NCBI RefSeq assembly: GCF_000381125.1
Contig: NZ_KB905946.1
Coordinates: forward strand, 1-64,000
Source: Caldimonas manganoxidans ATCC BAA-369
GTDB lineage: Bacteria; Pseudomonadota; Gammaproteobacteria; Burkholderiales; Burkholderiaceae_C
Length of the DNA stretch: 64,000 nucleotides
Reading direction: 5' to 3'
Shown here: piece after piece, positions 1 through 7,768 of the stretch
Layout of the letters: the number at the start of each line of letters is the position of its first letter
How positions within the stretch are numbered: position 1 is the stretch's first letter
Position numbers and translations under genes: made by a program
The notes under the pieces: generated by a model
Database searches by the model: none
Seen by the model: the letters and a program-made list of their open reading frames with translations, nothing else
Told to the model about the DNA's origin: nothing

Positions 1-183
1 CAAGCCCACGGGAGGACGGCCATTGCCGGGCTTGGGGTAGTGCGGCTCGATCAACGCCACCAGCCGATTCCACGGCACGATCGTCTGCATCTCGGCCAAG
101 AATGCGTCGCGCCGGGTGGGCTTGCGAAAACGCTCGAATCCCGCGGACGCATCGGCCGCCGCTGCCAAGGTCATCTGCTTCAT
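1..183 (-). pseudogene. IS5-family transposase, 5' end only, cut by the window edge
   Basis: Read on the minus strand from the ATG at 183, this frame stays open for 61 codons to the window edge. It begins MKQMTLAAAADAS and continues with KPTRRDAFLAEM, VPWNRLVALIEPHYPK and GNGRPP. That is the characteristic N-terminal block of IS5-group DDE transposases, in which a short helical region is followed by the VPW..L..LI.PHYP motif and a G.GRPP turn. The catalytic DDE residues would lie outside the window. No terminal inverted repeat could be recognised between 184 and 300, so this may be a complete element whose end I cannot see or a remnant. The family assignment is firm from the motif; whether the element is intact is unknown. 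Confidence 0.8.
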
Positions 184-556
184 GACCGTAATCATCGCCG
201 CCCATCACCAGGGCGACAAGACGGACTACTGCCAGGCGCAGGACTTGATCAGCGTTTCCCTAGCCATCGACGGTTGCGCACTGGCCTGCGTGCGCCACAG
301 CCTGGCCCGCCACGGCATTGCCCCCACGGCGCACGTGCAGCTGGGCGAACAAGGGGTGCGCAAAACCTATCACGCGGACTTCGACGTACGCCAGGCCGAG
401 GTGGTCTATCTCGAGATACGCGAACGCGTGCAGGCCATGAACGCCCTGGCCGCGCCCGGCTCGTCAGGAGGTAGTGGCACTGGGGCCTGCCGCTGCGCGG
501 GGGCTTGAATGCCGGCGGTGGCGAAGCGATGATGGGCGCCTGATACCGATCCTGAC
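184..556. other. Stretch without a confident gene, next to the transposase
   Basis: An open frame on the plus strand (182-508) is present, and a minus-strand frame overlaps it, but neither shows a domain I recognise. The plus frame has a faint resemblance to universal stress proteins (LAIDG followed by a helix ending RHSL), which is too weak to name. Its codon pattern is not clearly better than its antisense. The stretch may be a decayed gene disrupted by the neighbouring IS5-type element. No promoter or terminator stands out. Confidence 0.3.
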
Positions 557-874
557 ATGACACCTGCTTCCAATCCGCCTGATGAAGCCGCGCTGCGCGC
601 CGTGCTGCAGGAAGTGCGCGACCCCGAGATCGGCGAAAGCATCGTGGACCTGGGCCTTGTGAAATCGATCCGCAGCAGCCCCCAAGGTGTGCAGGTGACG
701 CTCATCCCCACCAGCGCCACCTGTCCGATGGCCGATGTGATGATCGAAGACGTCACCGAGGCGCTGCGCCGGGCCTGCCCCGATGGCCTGCCCGTGGATG
801 TGCAGATGGACTGGGACACGCCCTGGAGCCCGCAGCGGCTGAGCCCGGCGCTGAAGGCGCGCTTCGGCTGGTGA
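557..874 (+). CDS. MIP18/PaaD-like (DUF59) Fe-S assembly protein
   Basis: A 105-residue single-domain protein of the MIP18/SufT/PaaD family, which assists insertion or maturation of iron-sulfur clusters. The family signature is clear: the DPEI motif at residues 22-25, a VDLGLV strand at 30-35, and the conserved reactive cysteine in the TCPM context at residue 56. It ends on its own stop, which overlaps the GTG start of the next gene by four bases, so the two are probably translationally coupled. Its place beside a denitrification locus rich in Fe-S enzymes (NarG, NarH, UbiU, UbiV) suggests a role in maturing one of them. That role is inferred from context, and the client protein is unknown. 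Confidence 0.8.
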   Translation: MTPASNPPDEAALRAVLQEVRDPEIGESIVDLGLVKSIRSSPQGVQVTLIPTSATCPMADVMIEDVTEALRRACPDGLPVDVQMDWDTPWSPQRLSPALKARFGW

Positions 875-1989
875 AACCCTCCGTGGCCTCGTCGTCGTCA
901 GGTGTGACCCTGCGCCGCATGGCCGTGGCGTGGTGCGCGCTGCTGGCCGCGGCCAACCTGCTCCAAGGCCTGGGCGGCGGCCTGGCGCGCCTGGGCTGGG
1001 GCGACGCGGCCCCTGGCGCTCTGGGCCTGCATGGTGCAGTGATGGTCTGCGGGTTCTTCGGCGCGCTCATCTCGCTGGAGCGAGCCGTGGCCCTGCGCCA
1101 CGCCTGGGGCTACGCCGTGCCACTGCTGGCAGGGTTGGGCGGCTTGGCCGCCTGGGCCATTGGCAGCGCATCCCTGGCCTTGGGGCTGTGGGGGCTGGCC
1201 AGTGGCGGTTTGGTGGGGCTCTACCTGTGGGCCGGTCACACGCGGGCCTGGTCGCTGCACCTGGCCGTCGAGGCCCTGGGGGCGGCCTGCTGGGGGCTGG
1301 GCGTGGCAGCCTGGGCCTTGAACGCCCCCGAAGCGGCCTTGCATGCGTGGATGGCCTTCCTGGTGCTGACGATTGCGGGTGAAAGGCGCGAGCTGATGCA
1401 GATGCGACGGCTGCCCCGGGGCGTTCGTGTGGGCTTTGTCGTGATGGTAGGAGCGGCCCTGACAGCGGTGCTGCTGGGGCTGGCCGATGCCCTGGCAGGC
1501 ACCGGAGGCCGGGCCATGGCCACGGCGATATGGTGGGGCGCGTGCGCGGCCCTGGCCGTGTGGCTGCTGCGCTGGGACTTCGCACCGCGCCAGTGGGCGG
1601 CGAAGCAGTGGCCTGGGCACACAGCCCAGTGCCTATGCATCGGGTACGGCTGGCTGGGCATCGCAGCGCTGCTGGGGCTGGCCGGACTGGCCAATGTGCC
1701 CACCGCCACTCAGGCCGCTGGCCATGCACTGTGGCTGGGCTTCGTATTTGCAATGGTGTTCGGTCACGCCCCCATCATCCTGCCGGCCCTGGCCCGAGTG
1801 CGGCCTGCCTACGTAGCCTGGGCGCGTGGGGCCATCGTGGTGCTCAGTGCCAGCCTGGTGTTGCGCATCGTCGGCTTGATGGCTGGTCATGCAAGCGCGC
1901 TGTCTTGGGCTGCTGCCGGGCATGCAGTGGCCATCGGCTGGTTTGCACTCGCCATGGTCGCCAGCATGTGGACGGGGACAAAGGCTTGA
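871..1989 (+). CDS. Polytopic membrane protein, NnrS-like
   Basis: A 372-residue, highly hydrophobic protein with roughly ten to twelve predicted membrane segments and short loops. The second segment contains a HG..MV.GFFG.LI.LERAV pattern. Histidines near segment ends (for example FGHAPIILPAL late in the protein) recall NnrS and related nitric-oxide-linked membrane proteins, but identity is not certain. The GTG start at 871 lies inside the stop of the preceding Fe-S assembly gene (GTGA overlap), which points to one transcript. A cupin gene follows after about 50 bp. The function is not known. I infer a link with denitrification or haem/NO metabolism only from resemblance and neighbourhood. 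Confidence 0.6.
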   Translation: MKPSVASSSSGVTLRRMAVAWCALLAAANLLQGLGGGLARLGWGDAAPGALGLHGAVMVCGFFGALISLERAVALRHAWGYAVPLLAGLGGLAAWAIGSASLALGLWGLASGGLVGLYLWAGHTRAWSLHLAVEALGAACWGLGVAAWALNAPEAALHAWMAFLVLTIAGERRELMQMRRLPRGVRVGFVVMVGAALTAVLLGLADALAGTGGRAMATAIWWGACAALAVWLLRWDFAPRQWAAKQWPGHTAQCLCIGYGWLGIAALLGLAGLANVPTATQAAGHALWLGFVFAMVFGHAPIILPALARVRPAYVAWARGAIVVLSASLVLRIVGLMAGHASALSWAAAGHAVAIGWFALAMVASMWTGTKA

Positions 1990-2038
1990 ACGAGAGCGCC
2001 CGTCAGTTCATGATGGTCTTTGCTTCCAGGAGTGCACG

Positions 2039-2371
2039 ATGGCCCTGCCCCATGCCCAAGCCCGCGACGTGATCGACCTGCAGCCCCTCGGCGCAGCCAT
2101 CGCGCAGACACCCAGCACCAGCCTCATCAAGACGGCGCAGCTGCAACTGATGCGGGTGGTGCTGCGCGCCGGTCAGTCGCTGCCCGAGCACCAGGTGCCG
2201 GGCGAGATCACCATCCAAGGACTGGAAGGCGAAGCGCTGGTGACCACCACCGAGGGCGAGCGGGTGCTGAAGGCACAGCAGCTCCTCCTGCTGCCCGGCG
2301 GCGAGCCGCACGCCGTACACGCGCGCACCGATTGCTCGCTGCTGGTCACCGTGCGGCTGGGCGGCCTCTGA
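2039..2371 (+). CDS. Small single-domain cupin protein
   Basis: A 110-residue protein spanning one cupin barrel. Candidate metal ligands are H51 and E56 in the first cupin motif and H91 in the second (PGGEPHAV). The ATG at 2039 was chosen because a purine-rich CCAGGAG sits seven bases upstream and the protein then begins just before the barrel. Proteins of this size and type occur near denitrification genes in betaproteobacteria, but no substrate is established. The gene ends immediately next to the convergent ubiT gene, with no base between the two stop codons, so there is no room for a separate terminator. Confidence 0.75.
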   Translation: MALPHAQARDVIDLQPLGAAIAQTPSTSLIKTAQLQLMRVVLRAGQSLPEHQVPGEITIQGLEGEALVTTTEGERVLKAQQLLLLPGGEPHAVHARTDCSLLVTVRLGGL

Positions 2372-2803
2372 TCAGCGCGGTGGCCACAGGGGTCCCAGCG
2401 CATCGAGCGTGTTCTTCAGGATGAGGCCGTACTCGGTGTCGCCTTCCATCACCAGGGCGCGCTCGAAAAAGAGGCGATCGGCATCCTCCTGCCCGCACAT
2501 GAGGCGCAGGTAGCTGGCCGCATCGGCGGCGATGCGCAGCGTCACCTCGCCGCCGTCGCTCGCCGGGTGAAAGCCGCGTTCGTCCAGGCGCAGCCGGCAA
2601 CGCAGGCCCAGATCGGACACGACAATCTCGACGACGCGGTGCGACAGCAAGGCGCGCTCAGCCTCACCCAGGCGGGGCCGCAGCAGCCGGTTGAGCGCCA
2701 GTGACAGCACCTGCGACGGCGGGCGGATGGGCAGGCGCTGCACCAGTGCACGCAGGGCTTGGGGCGGTGCGGGCCAACGGACCGAAACGGAGGACGCACT
2801 CAT
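2372..2803 (-). CDS. ubiT: UbiT, SCP2-type lipid-binding accessory factor for anaerobic ubiquinone synthesis
   Basis: A 143-residue protein with a single SCP2 sterol-carrier fold, the lipid-binding domain of the YhbT/UbiT family. In enterobacteria UbiT works with UbiU and UbiV to make ubiquinone without oxygen and probably carries the prenylated ring intermediate. The C-terminal half shows the expected pattern, with LRI followed by D..SYLRLM and then FFERALVMEGDTEYGL. It is the third gene of a leftward ubiU-ubiV-ubiT unit, and its ATG overlaps the ubiV stop (ATGA). Its gene order and partner set make the assignment strong. The biochemical role is family knowledge, not visible in the sequence. 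Confidence 0.88.
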   Translation of the reverse strand: MSASSVSVRWPAPPQALRALVQRLPIRPPSQVLSLALNRLLRPRLGEAERALLSHRVVEIVVSDLGLRCRLRLDERGFHPASDGGEVTLRIAADAASYLRLMCGQEDADRLFFERALVMEGDTEYGLILKNTLDALGPLWPPR

Positions 2804-3726
2804 GCAAACACCTGCTGCAATCCGGCCTGCCGGTGGGCAAAGCCGTTGACGAGTCCACCGGGCAGGCTCAGGGCGTCCAGGGCGATGCGGGCCTCATCGA
2901 CCCGTGCGCCCTGGTGATAGACCCGGTCAAACCAGTGCAGCACCTCGATGAAGCGCTGGCTGCACGGCGACAGGCGCACTCGACGCACGCCTGCGGCGCG
3001 CAAGGCCTGGGCTTCGCCGATCAGACAGTGCTGGGCGGCCGACTGGGTCTGGATGCCGTTGAGCGCCAGGAAGGGCTCGCCTTCGGTGGTGGACAGCAGC
3101 AGGCCATCGGGATGCTCGATGCAGCGGAAGCCGCATTCGTCCTTGGGTAGGTGGTAGTGACGGGCTGTGAAGCATCGCGCCGAAAACGCCAGCGGCAGGC
3201 GCCCGAAGCCAAAGACCTCGGTGACCAACGGCTCGTTGCGCAAGGTGCACACCGGTTGCTCCGGCGGGTTGATGCGCGCGATGGCGTCAAGCGGCAGCTC
3301 CAGCGGCGCCACCCAGCGCACAGCGCCCAGGCGGGCATGCTCGGCCAGCGCGGGGCGGCTGTAGACGTTGACATGCGGTCCCAGCACGAAAGGCCGGCCG
3401 GCCAACAGGCGCAACGCCGAGGCATCGCCAGCTTCCACCAGGAAGTCGCCCTGCTCGGCCATACGGCGCAGGCTGCGCAGCTCGGCTTCCGATTCGATCA
3501 GTGCCTGGCTGGCCAGCACCACTTCCTTGCCTGCAGCTGCCAGATCGCGCGCGAGATCGCACCAGTCGTCGAGCTTCATCTCATGGCGGCGCGAGCACAC
3601 CACCTCCCCCAGCACCACGGTGTCGGCGGGCGATTCGGCAATCCCGGCATAGAACTCGATGAGGGTCTTGCGCGGCCAGTAGTACAGCACCGGTCCGACG
3701 GTGAAGGCGATGCGATCGTTGCTCAT
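2800..3726 (-). CDS. ubiV: UbiV, U32-type Fe-S protein for O2-independent ubiquinone hydroxylation
   Basis: A 308-residue member of peptidase family U32. UbiV forms a heterodimer with UbiU and carries a [4Fe-4S] cluster needed for the oxygen-independent hydroxylation steps of ubiquinone synthesis. Four cysteines fit the cluster ligands: C44 (VVCSRRHE), C185 (FSARCFTARH), and C198 and C202 (KDECGFRC). The ATG at 3726 was preferred over an upstream in-frame start because it overlaps the ubiU stop as ATGA and gives the usual family length. Coupling at both ends (ubiU before, ubiT after) indicates one operon. Placement beside the nitrate reductase locus agrees with a need for quinone during denitrification. 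Confidence 0.9.
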   Translation of the reverse strand: MSNDRIAFTVGPVLYYWPRKTLIEFYAGIAESPADTVVLGEVVCSRRHEMKLDDWCDLARDLAAAGKEVVLASQALIESEAELRSLRRMAEQGDFLVEAGDASALRLLAGRPFVLGPHVNVYSRPALAEHARLGAVRWVAPLELPLDAIARINPPEQPVCTLRNEPLVTEVFGFGRLPLAFSARCFTARHYHLPKDECGFRCIEHPDGLLLSTTEGEPFLALNGIQTQSAAQHCLIGEAQALRAAGVRRVRLSPCSQRFIEVLHWFDRVYHQGARVDEARIALDALSLPGGLVNGFAHRQAGLQQVFA

Positions 3727-4739
3727 TGCCAGGGCCTGTTGTACGCGCCGAGGGTGTGCTGCTGGCCTTCGGCCCAGCGGCCCAGGTCGGCCACCCACTG
3801 GGGCTGGACGGCGTAGCGCGCCGGCTGCGCGGCGCAGTGGTCGATGGCCTGACGCCACACGCGCGTGACCTGCTCGACGTAGGCGGGGCTGCGCTGGCGA
3901 CCTTCGATCTTGATGGCGGCCACGCCCATCTCCATCAACTGGGGAAGCACGGCCAGGGTGTTGAGGCTGGTGGGTTCCTCCAGTGCATAGTCACGCACGC
4001 CCTCGACGTGGAAGCGGCCTTTGCACAGCGTGGGATAGCCACGCGGCTCATCCGGCGCGTACACGTCGATCAGCACGCCGTTCAGCCGCGCCTGCACGCC
4101 CTGAGGTCCATCGGACCATCTCACGGCCGACGGCGGCGAACATACACCCGCGGTGTTGGGCGACTGGCCGGTGACATACGCCGACAGCGCACAGCGGCCC
4201 TCGACCATTACGCATAAGCTGCCGAAGCCAAAGACCTCGACCTCGGCCCGGGTGCGACGCGCCACATGGCCCACCTGCGACAAGGTAAGCACACGCGGGA
4301 GCACAGCTCGCTGGATGCCGTAGCGCTCCCGATAGAACTCGATGGCCTCGTAGGTGGTGGCCGAGGCCTGCACCGACAGGTGCAGGCGCAGCGAGGGCTG
4401 ATGGTCCCGCGCGTAGGCCAGCACCGCCACGTCTGCGCAGATCAGCGCATCGACGCCCAGCTCGGCCGCCACGTCCACAGCCCGGTACCAACGCTCGGGC
4501 TCACGCGCATCGGCATAGGTGTTCAGCGCCATCAGCACCTGGGCGCCCAGCCGGTGGGCGTAGGCGATGCCCTCGCGCGCCTGGGCCAGGTCGAAGTTCA
4601 GTCCGGCGAAGTTGCGCGCATTGGTCGCGTCCTTCAGGCCCAGGTAGACGGCATCGGCGCCGGCATCGACGGCGAGCGTGAGGGCCCTCAACGAGCCGGC
4701 CGGGCAGACGAGCTGGGGTTTGGTGGCAGGAGCAGACAT
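3723..4739 (-). CDS. ubiU: UbiU, U32-type Fe-S protein for O2-independent ubiquinone hydroxylation
   Basis: A 338-residue U32 family protein, the partner of UbiV. Cysteines C176, C183, C200 and C239 have the spacing expected for the UbiU [4Fe-4S] site, in the contexts GSLCVMVEGRC, AGVCSPP and TLCKGRF. The N-terminal VCPAGS and the VYLGLKDATNARNF block are typical of the family. It is the first gene of ubiU-ubiV-ubiT. A candidate FNR-type box lies at 4801-4814, about 68 bp upstream of the ATG and suitably placed for an activated promoter. UbiU acts in the cytosol on prenylated ring intermediates, with prephenate as the proposed oxygen donor in E. coli; this last point is family knowledge. Confidence 0.92.
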   Translation of the reverse strand: MSAPATKPQLVCPAGSLRALTLAVDAGADAVYLGLKDATNARNFAGLNFDLAQAREGIAYAHRLGAQVLMALNTYADAREPERWYRAVDVAAELGVDALICADVAVLAYARDHQPSLRLHLSVQASATTYEAIEFYRERYGIQRAVLPRVLTLSQVGHVARRTRAEVEVFGFGSLCVMVEGRCALSAYVTGQSPNTAGVCSPPSAVRWSDGPQGVQARLNGVLIDVYAPDEPRGYPTLCKGRFHVEGVRDYALEEPTSLNTLAVLPQLMEMGVAAIKIEGRQRSPAYVEQVTRVWRQAIDHCAAQPARYAVQPQWVADLGRWAEGQQHTLGAYNRPWQ

Positions 4740-4800
4740 TGCGCGAAGCCAAACGGTTCAGAAGATGGACCGACTTTAAGCAGCCCAGAACCGTGGGGGT

Positions 4801-4814
4801 TTGTCGGCTGTCAA
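4801..4814 (-). promoter_or_regulatory. Candidate FNR/Dnr box upstream of ubiUVT
   Basis: On the minus strand the site reads TTGACAGCCGACAA, which matches seven of ten defined positions of TTGAT-N4-ATCAA. Its centre is about 68 bp upstream of the ubiU ATG. If it occupies the usual -41.5 position, transcription would start near 4766 and leave a leader of about 27 bases. Anaerobic activation of ubiTUV by an FNR protein fits the pathway. The second half-site is imperfect. Confidence 0.45.
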
Positions 4815-4899
4815 AGGCACGCGTCCAGGCGAGGCCGGGGCTTGCGGTCCAGCCCGAATCGGCGCAGTCCGTCCCCGCTTCGGGAGAACTTCCCTCCTG

Positions 4900-6195
4900 T
4901 CAGCCCGGCCGCCCGTCGGCCCGTGGACGGCCATACCAGCGGCCATAACGCAGGCTCCAACTCACAGCCACGACCGCCCACACGAACGCGGCCACACCCA
5001 CCAGCTCGGTCGAACCGTTCCAGTGGGTGGCCCCGATCAGGCGCAGCACCACCGCAGCCTGCAGGCCCCAGAACAGGCCCCAGGCGATGTTGTCGGCCGC
5101 CAGCGTGCGTCCGCCATGCCCACAGGACACGCGTGTGGCCATGGCCAGAAGAATGGAGCCCAGGAAGCCGAGCGTCAGGGCATGCAGTGCCGCAAGGCTG
5201 AGATCCAGGCTGCGATCACTCACCCACCAAAGAGCTTGTGACAGGGCCTGTAGCACCAGGGCCACCCCCAGCCAGACGAAGCCCAAGTGCAGCATGGCCA
5301 GCAGTCGCACCTTCAGGCTTTGCACCAGGCCCCAGCGCACGGCCAGCCACAAGGCGCCTGCCCCGGCGCACAGGTTGAAACCCACAGCAAACGCCGTGCC
5401 CAGGTCGGACGCACGCGCCCAGGGCCCGAGCAAGGGCTGGGCACCAAGCACGGCCAGCCAGACCCACAGTAGCCACATTGGCCGCCAGGCATCGAGCACC
5501 GGCAGGGCCGCCGCCGTGAAGAAGGGAATCATGCGGTGCAGCACGGCCGCGTACACCGGCGCGATGAACCACCACAAGCCCACCCCCAGGGCCGCCAGGC
5601 TCCAGCCAGGTTCGTCCATGGCCAATCCCGCCGCGGCGGCCCACAGGCTCGCCACGCCGATGCTGCTGGCCCCCAGTACCACCTTCGCGTGCGCGCGGTC
5701 GGGCACGCGGCTTGCGCGCACCAGGCCCGCAAACTGCCAGGTGAACTCGGTCCAGCCCCAGGCCACGGCGCCCAGGCCAATCGCCGCCAAGGGTGCCAGT
5801 GTGTGCACCCCCATCAGGAAGACAGCCCAACCACTCAGGCTGGCCAACAGCGGCGACAGCATCCGCCGTGCCGCCACCGGCGGCAGGCCCAGCCACTTCG
5901 GTCCGGCGGTGAAGAGAAAACCCGTGAAGAAGAGTGGCATGAAGCCAAAGCCCATGAGCAGCGCATGGGCGAGGCTCGGCGACAGGGCCCACGGCAGCGC
6001 GGGCCCATGGCCCAAGCGCGCCGCCAGCACGAGCAGCCACCACACGGCGCTTACCGACAGCATCACCGCACCAGCAAAAAAGCCCAAACGGTGGGGGGAA
6101 GCCAGCAGCCAGGACCATTGCCAACGCGAACGCTGGCGTTCCAGCGGTGAAGGATGGGGACTTGCGATCAGAGACTGATTGGGAGTGAAACGCAT
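4900..6195 (-). CDS. nnrS: NnrS family haem/copper membrane protein
   Basis: A 431-residue polytopic membrane protein with about twelve hydrophobic segments, matching the NnrS family. NnrS proteins occur with denitrification and NO-response genes and help protect cells against nitrosative stress. Family features include HRLGFFAGAVML near the N-terminus, AHALLMGFGFMPLFFTGFL, a central LHRMIPFFTA, and HALTLGFLGSILLAMATRVSCGHGG near the C-terminus, with histidines that bind metal in the family. The ATG at 6195 gives the normal N-terminus; an upstream extension would read into the pseudogene described below. It lies between the universal stress gene and ubiU, on the same strand. Transcription probably comes from the FNR-type box at 6497-6510 through the decayed gene. 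Confidence 0.88.
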   Translation of the reverse strand: MRFTPNQSLIASPHPSPLERQRSRWQWSWLLASPHRLGFFAGAVMLSVSAVWWLLVLAARLGHGPALPWALSPSLAHALLMGFGFMPLFFTGFLFTAGPKWLGLPPVAARRMLSPLLASLSGWAVFLMGVHTLAPLAAIGLGAVAWGWTEFTWQFAGLVRASRVPDRAHAKVVLGASSIGVASLWAAAAGLAMDEPGWSLAALGVGLWWFIAPVYAAVLHRMIPFFTAAALPVLDAWRPMWLLWVWLAVLGAQPLLGPWARASDLGTAFAVGFNLCAGAGALWLAVRWGLVQSLKVRLLAMLHLGFVWLGVALVLQALSQALWWVSDRSLDLSLAALHALTLGFLGSILLAMATRVSCGHGGRTLAADNIAWGLFWGLQAAVVLRLIGATHWNGSTELVGVAAFVWAVVAVSWSLRYGRWYGRPRADGRPG

Positions 6196-6209
6196 GCCGG
6201 CTCCTCGTC

Positions 6210-6449
6210 TCAGACCACAGCAGTTGACGGTGTCAGCAGACGCTCGACCAGATCCGCGCACGCTGCGGATCTGGTCACCAAAAGGCAGGGACCACACCTG
6301 GAAAGACGAGACCCATTTTCACGTCGTCGCGCAGGGCGGCCGCCAGCTCTGGTGGTCCATGCAGAACCGGCCATCGCACGTGCCAGCAGGCCGGCCACGC
6401 TGCCGGCCAACGCGGGTCCGACGGAAGACGAGACTTCTGACATGGACAC
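6210..6449 (-). pseudogene. Decayed nitronate monooxygenase gene (internal deletion and frameshifts)
   Basis: Three minus-strand frames here carry pieces of the nitronate monooxygenase encoded intact at 41980-43188. The start (MSEVSSSVGPALA) matches that protein's N-terminus (MSEVASCVEPALA). Further on, FCMDHQ, LPFGDQIRSV and ERLLTP match its C-terminal FCIDHQ, LPFGDQIRSV and ERLLTP, but in different frames. About 1 kb of the middle of the gene is missing. The residual sequence is only about 240 bp long and ends just before the nnrS start, so it now forms an untranslated leader between an FNR-type box and nnrS. The relationship is read directly from shared protein motifs in the same order. 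Confidence 0.8.
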
Positions 6450-6496
6450 ACCTCTTGATGGAGGTGTGAAGGTACGCGGCCCCTGCCGGCAGGGTA

Positions 6497-6510
6497 TTGA
6501 CCCTGCTCAA
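6497..6510 (-). promoter_or_regulatory. FNR/Dnr-type box upstream of the decayed gene and nnrS
   Basis: TTGACCCTGCTCAA has clean TTGA and TCAA half-sites separated by six bases, as FNR/Anr/Dnr regulators require. A similar box (TTGAGCCTGCTCAA) lies at the same place relative to the intact nitronate monooxygenase gene at 43188. A perfect 14-bp palindrome, CCCTGCCGGCAGGG at 6481-6494, lies immediately downstream on the transcribed side. With the original gene decayed, the promoter probably now serves nnrS. Confidence 0.65.
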
Positions 6511-6520
6511 TGGAACATCG

Positions 6521-6964
6521 TCAATGCAGCACAAGCACGGGCAGTTTCGTGCGCGACATCAGGTTCTTGGTGTGCGAGCCCCACAGGAGCTCTCCGAAGA
6601 CACCGCGGCCGTGCGTGACCATCACAATGAGATCGCACTGGTGTTGGACTGCAGCATCGACGATGGCATCCTCGACGCTGTTGGCCTGCACACTCACGCG
6701 CTGGAAGGGCACCCCCGCCTCGGCAGCAAGACGCTCGAAGCGGCCGAGCACTTCGTCGGCATGTGCACGCACCGATTCGTCATGGGTCTTGGTGATGCGC
6801 CCATAGGCATAACCTTCGCCGATGCTGGCGGGGGGTGGGGCAAAGGGCTCGACGATGAAGCCGGTCACACGGGCCCCCAGGCGCCTGGCCAGGGCCAGGC
6901 CGGCGTGCATGGCCTTGTCGCTGAGGTCGCTGCCATCGACGGGCACGAGCAGATGATCGAACAT
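6521..6964 (-). CDS. Universal stress protein (UspA family)
   Basis: A 147-residue single Usp domain. It begins with MFDHLLVPVDGSDLS, the ATP-binding strand and loop, and ends with the G-x2-G-x9-G(S) nucleotide-binding pattern (HGRGVFGELLWGSHTKNL) followed by PVLVLH. Such proteins bind ATP and are commonly induced under anaerobic or stress conditions, and in pseudomonads several are Anr-controlled. A weak FNR-type site at 7032-7045 lies at a suitable distance upstream. The gene is followed at once by the box that serves the nnrS side. A decayed paralogue is visible at 43260-43440. The molecular function of this member is not known. Confidence 0.9.
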   Translation of the reverse strand: MFDHLLVPVDGSDLSDKAMHAGLALARRLGARVTGFIVEPFAPPPASIGEGYAYGRITKTHDESVRAHADEVLGRFERLAAEAGVPFQRVSVQANSVEDAIVDAAVQHQCDLIVMVTHGRGVFGELLWGSHTKNLMSRTKLPVLVLH

Positions 6965-7031
6965 GGGAACCTCCGTCCGAGCCCGCCTCGGGCCCTCGGA
7001 AACACTCTACGCCGGGCACCCCAGCCGCGGC

Positions 7032-7045
7032 TTGCTCCACGTCAA
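7032..7045 (-). promoter_or_regulatory. Weak candidate FNR-type box upstream of the universal stress gene
   Basis: On the minus strand the site reads TTGACGTGGAGCAA, with TTGA well matched and AGCAA partly matched to ATCAA. Its centre lies about 74 bp before the stress-protein ATG, so a start site at -41.5 would leave a leader of about 33 bases. It lies just before the 3' end of the carbonic anhydrase gene. The call rests on spacing and on the presence of clearer boxes nearby. Confidence 0.35.
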
Positions 7046-7053
7046 GCCCGGGG

Positions 7054-7749
7054 TCATCGGGACGGGTGCAGTCGGCTGTCGATCTCATTGAAGCACACGT
7101 CCTGCTCGGCCGGTACGTACGGCCCGGTACCGCTGTGCTCGGACCGCGAGGCCGGCACAAAGCCACCGACCAGCACGTCGAAGACGTGCACCTCGCCGTC
7201 CTCGATCACGTAGTGCCATCCATGCAGCGTGATCTTCCCGGACTCGACCCGTGAACGCACCATCGGATAGTCCATCAGACGCTCGAGTTGCAGCACCACG
7301 GCACGCTGCTCGGTGCGGCGCAGGGCTTCGGGGCTGGGCTGCACCGGCAGGGCCGCCTCACGGGCCAGGTCGAGCCAGCGGGCCAGGTTGGGGGCTTCGG
7401 GCGAGATCTCCTCGTACAAGGCCTTCATGGCGCCGCAATGGCTGTGGCCGCACACCACGATGCGCGACACATGCAGATTGAGCACGGCAAATTCGATGGC
7501 TGCGGTCGTGCCATGGTGTCCATGGCTGCCGTCGTACGGCGGTACCAACGCGCCCACGTTGCGCACGATGAACAGCTCGCCCGGTCCTGCCCCGGTGAGC
7601 AAGTAAGGCACGAGCCGGGAGTCCGAGCAGCCGATGAACAGCGTGGTGGGATGCTGCCCCTGGTCCACCAAGTCGCGAAACCGCGCCTGATGCCGAGGGA
7701 AGTAGTCGTCGTGGAAACGACGCAGGCGGGCGATCAGCTCGTCGGGCAT
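7054..7749 (-). CDS. Beta-class carbonic anhydrase
   Basis: A 231-residue enzyme that interconverts CO2 and bicarbonate. The beta-class zinc site is intact: the CSDSR motif supplies Cys and Asp, and CGHSHCGAM supplies His and Cys. GELFIVRNVGALVPPYD matches the conserved GDLFVVRNAGN-like strand. The length is normal for the bacterial enzymes related to plant beta-CAs. It follows the parvulin gene by about 20 bp on the same strand, so it may be part of the nar transcript. A link with denitrification (handling of CO2/bicarbonate or pH) is plausible but inferred. Confidence 0.93.
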   Translation of the reverse strand: MPDELIARLRRFHDDYFPRHQARFRDLVDQGQHPTTLFIGCSDSRLVPYLLTGAGPGELFIVRNVGALVPPYDGSHGHHGTTAAIEFAVLNLHVSRIVVCGHSHCGAMKALYEEISPEAPNLARWLDLAREAALPVQPSPEALRRTEQRAVVLQLERLMDYPMVRSRVESGKITLHGWHYVIEDGEVHVFDVLVGGFVPASRSEHSGTGPYVPAEQDVCFNEIDSRLHPSR

Positions 7750-7768
7750 GGCCGCACTCCGCTACTCC

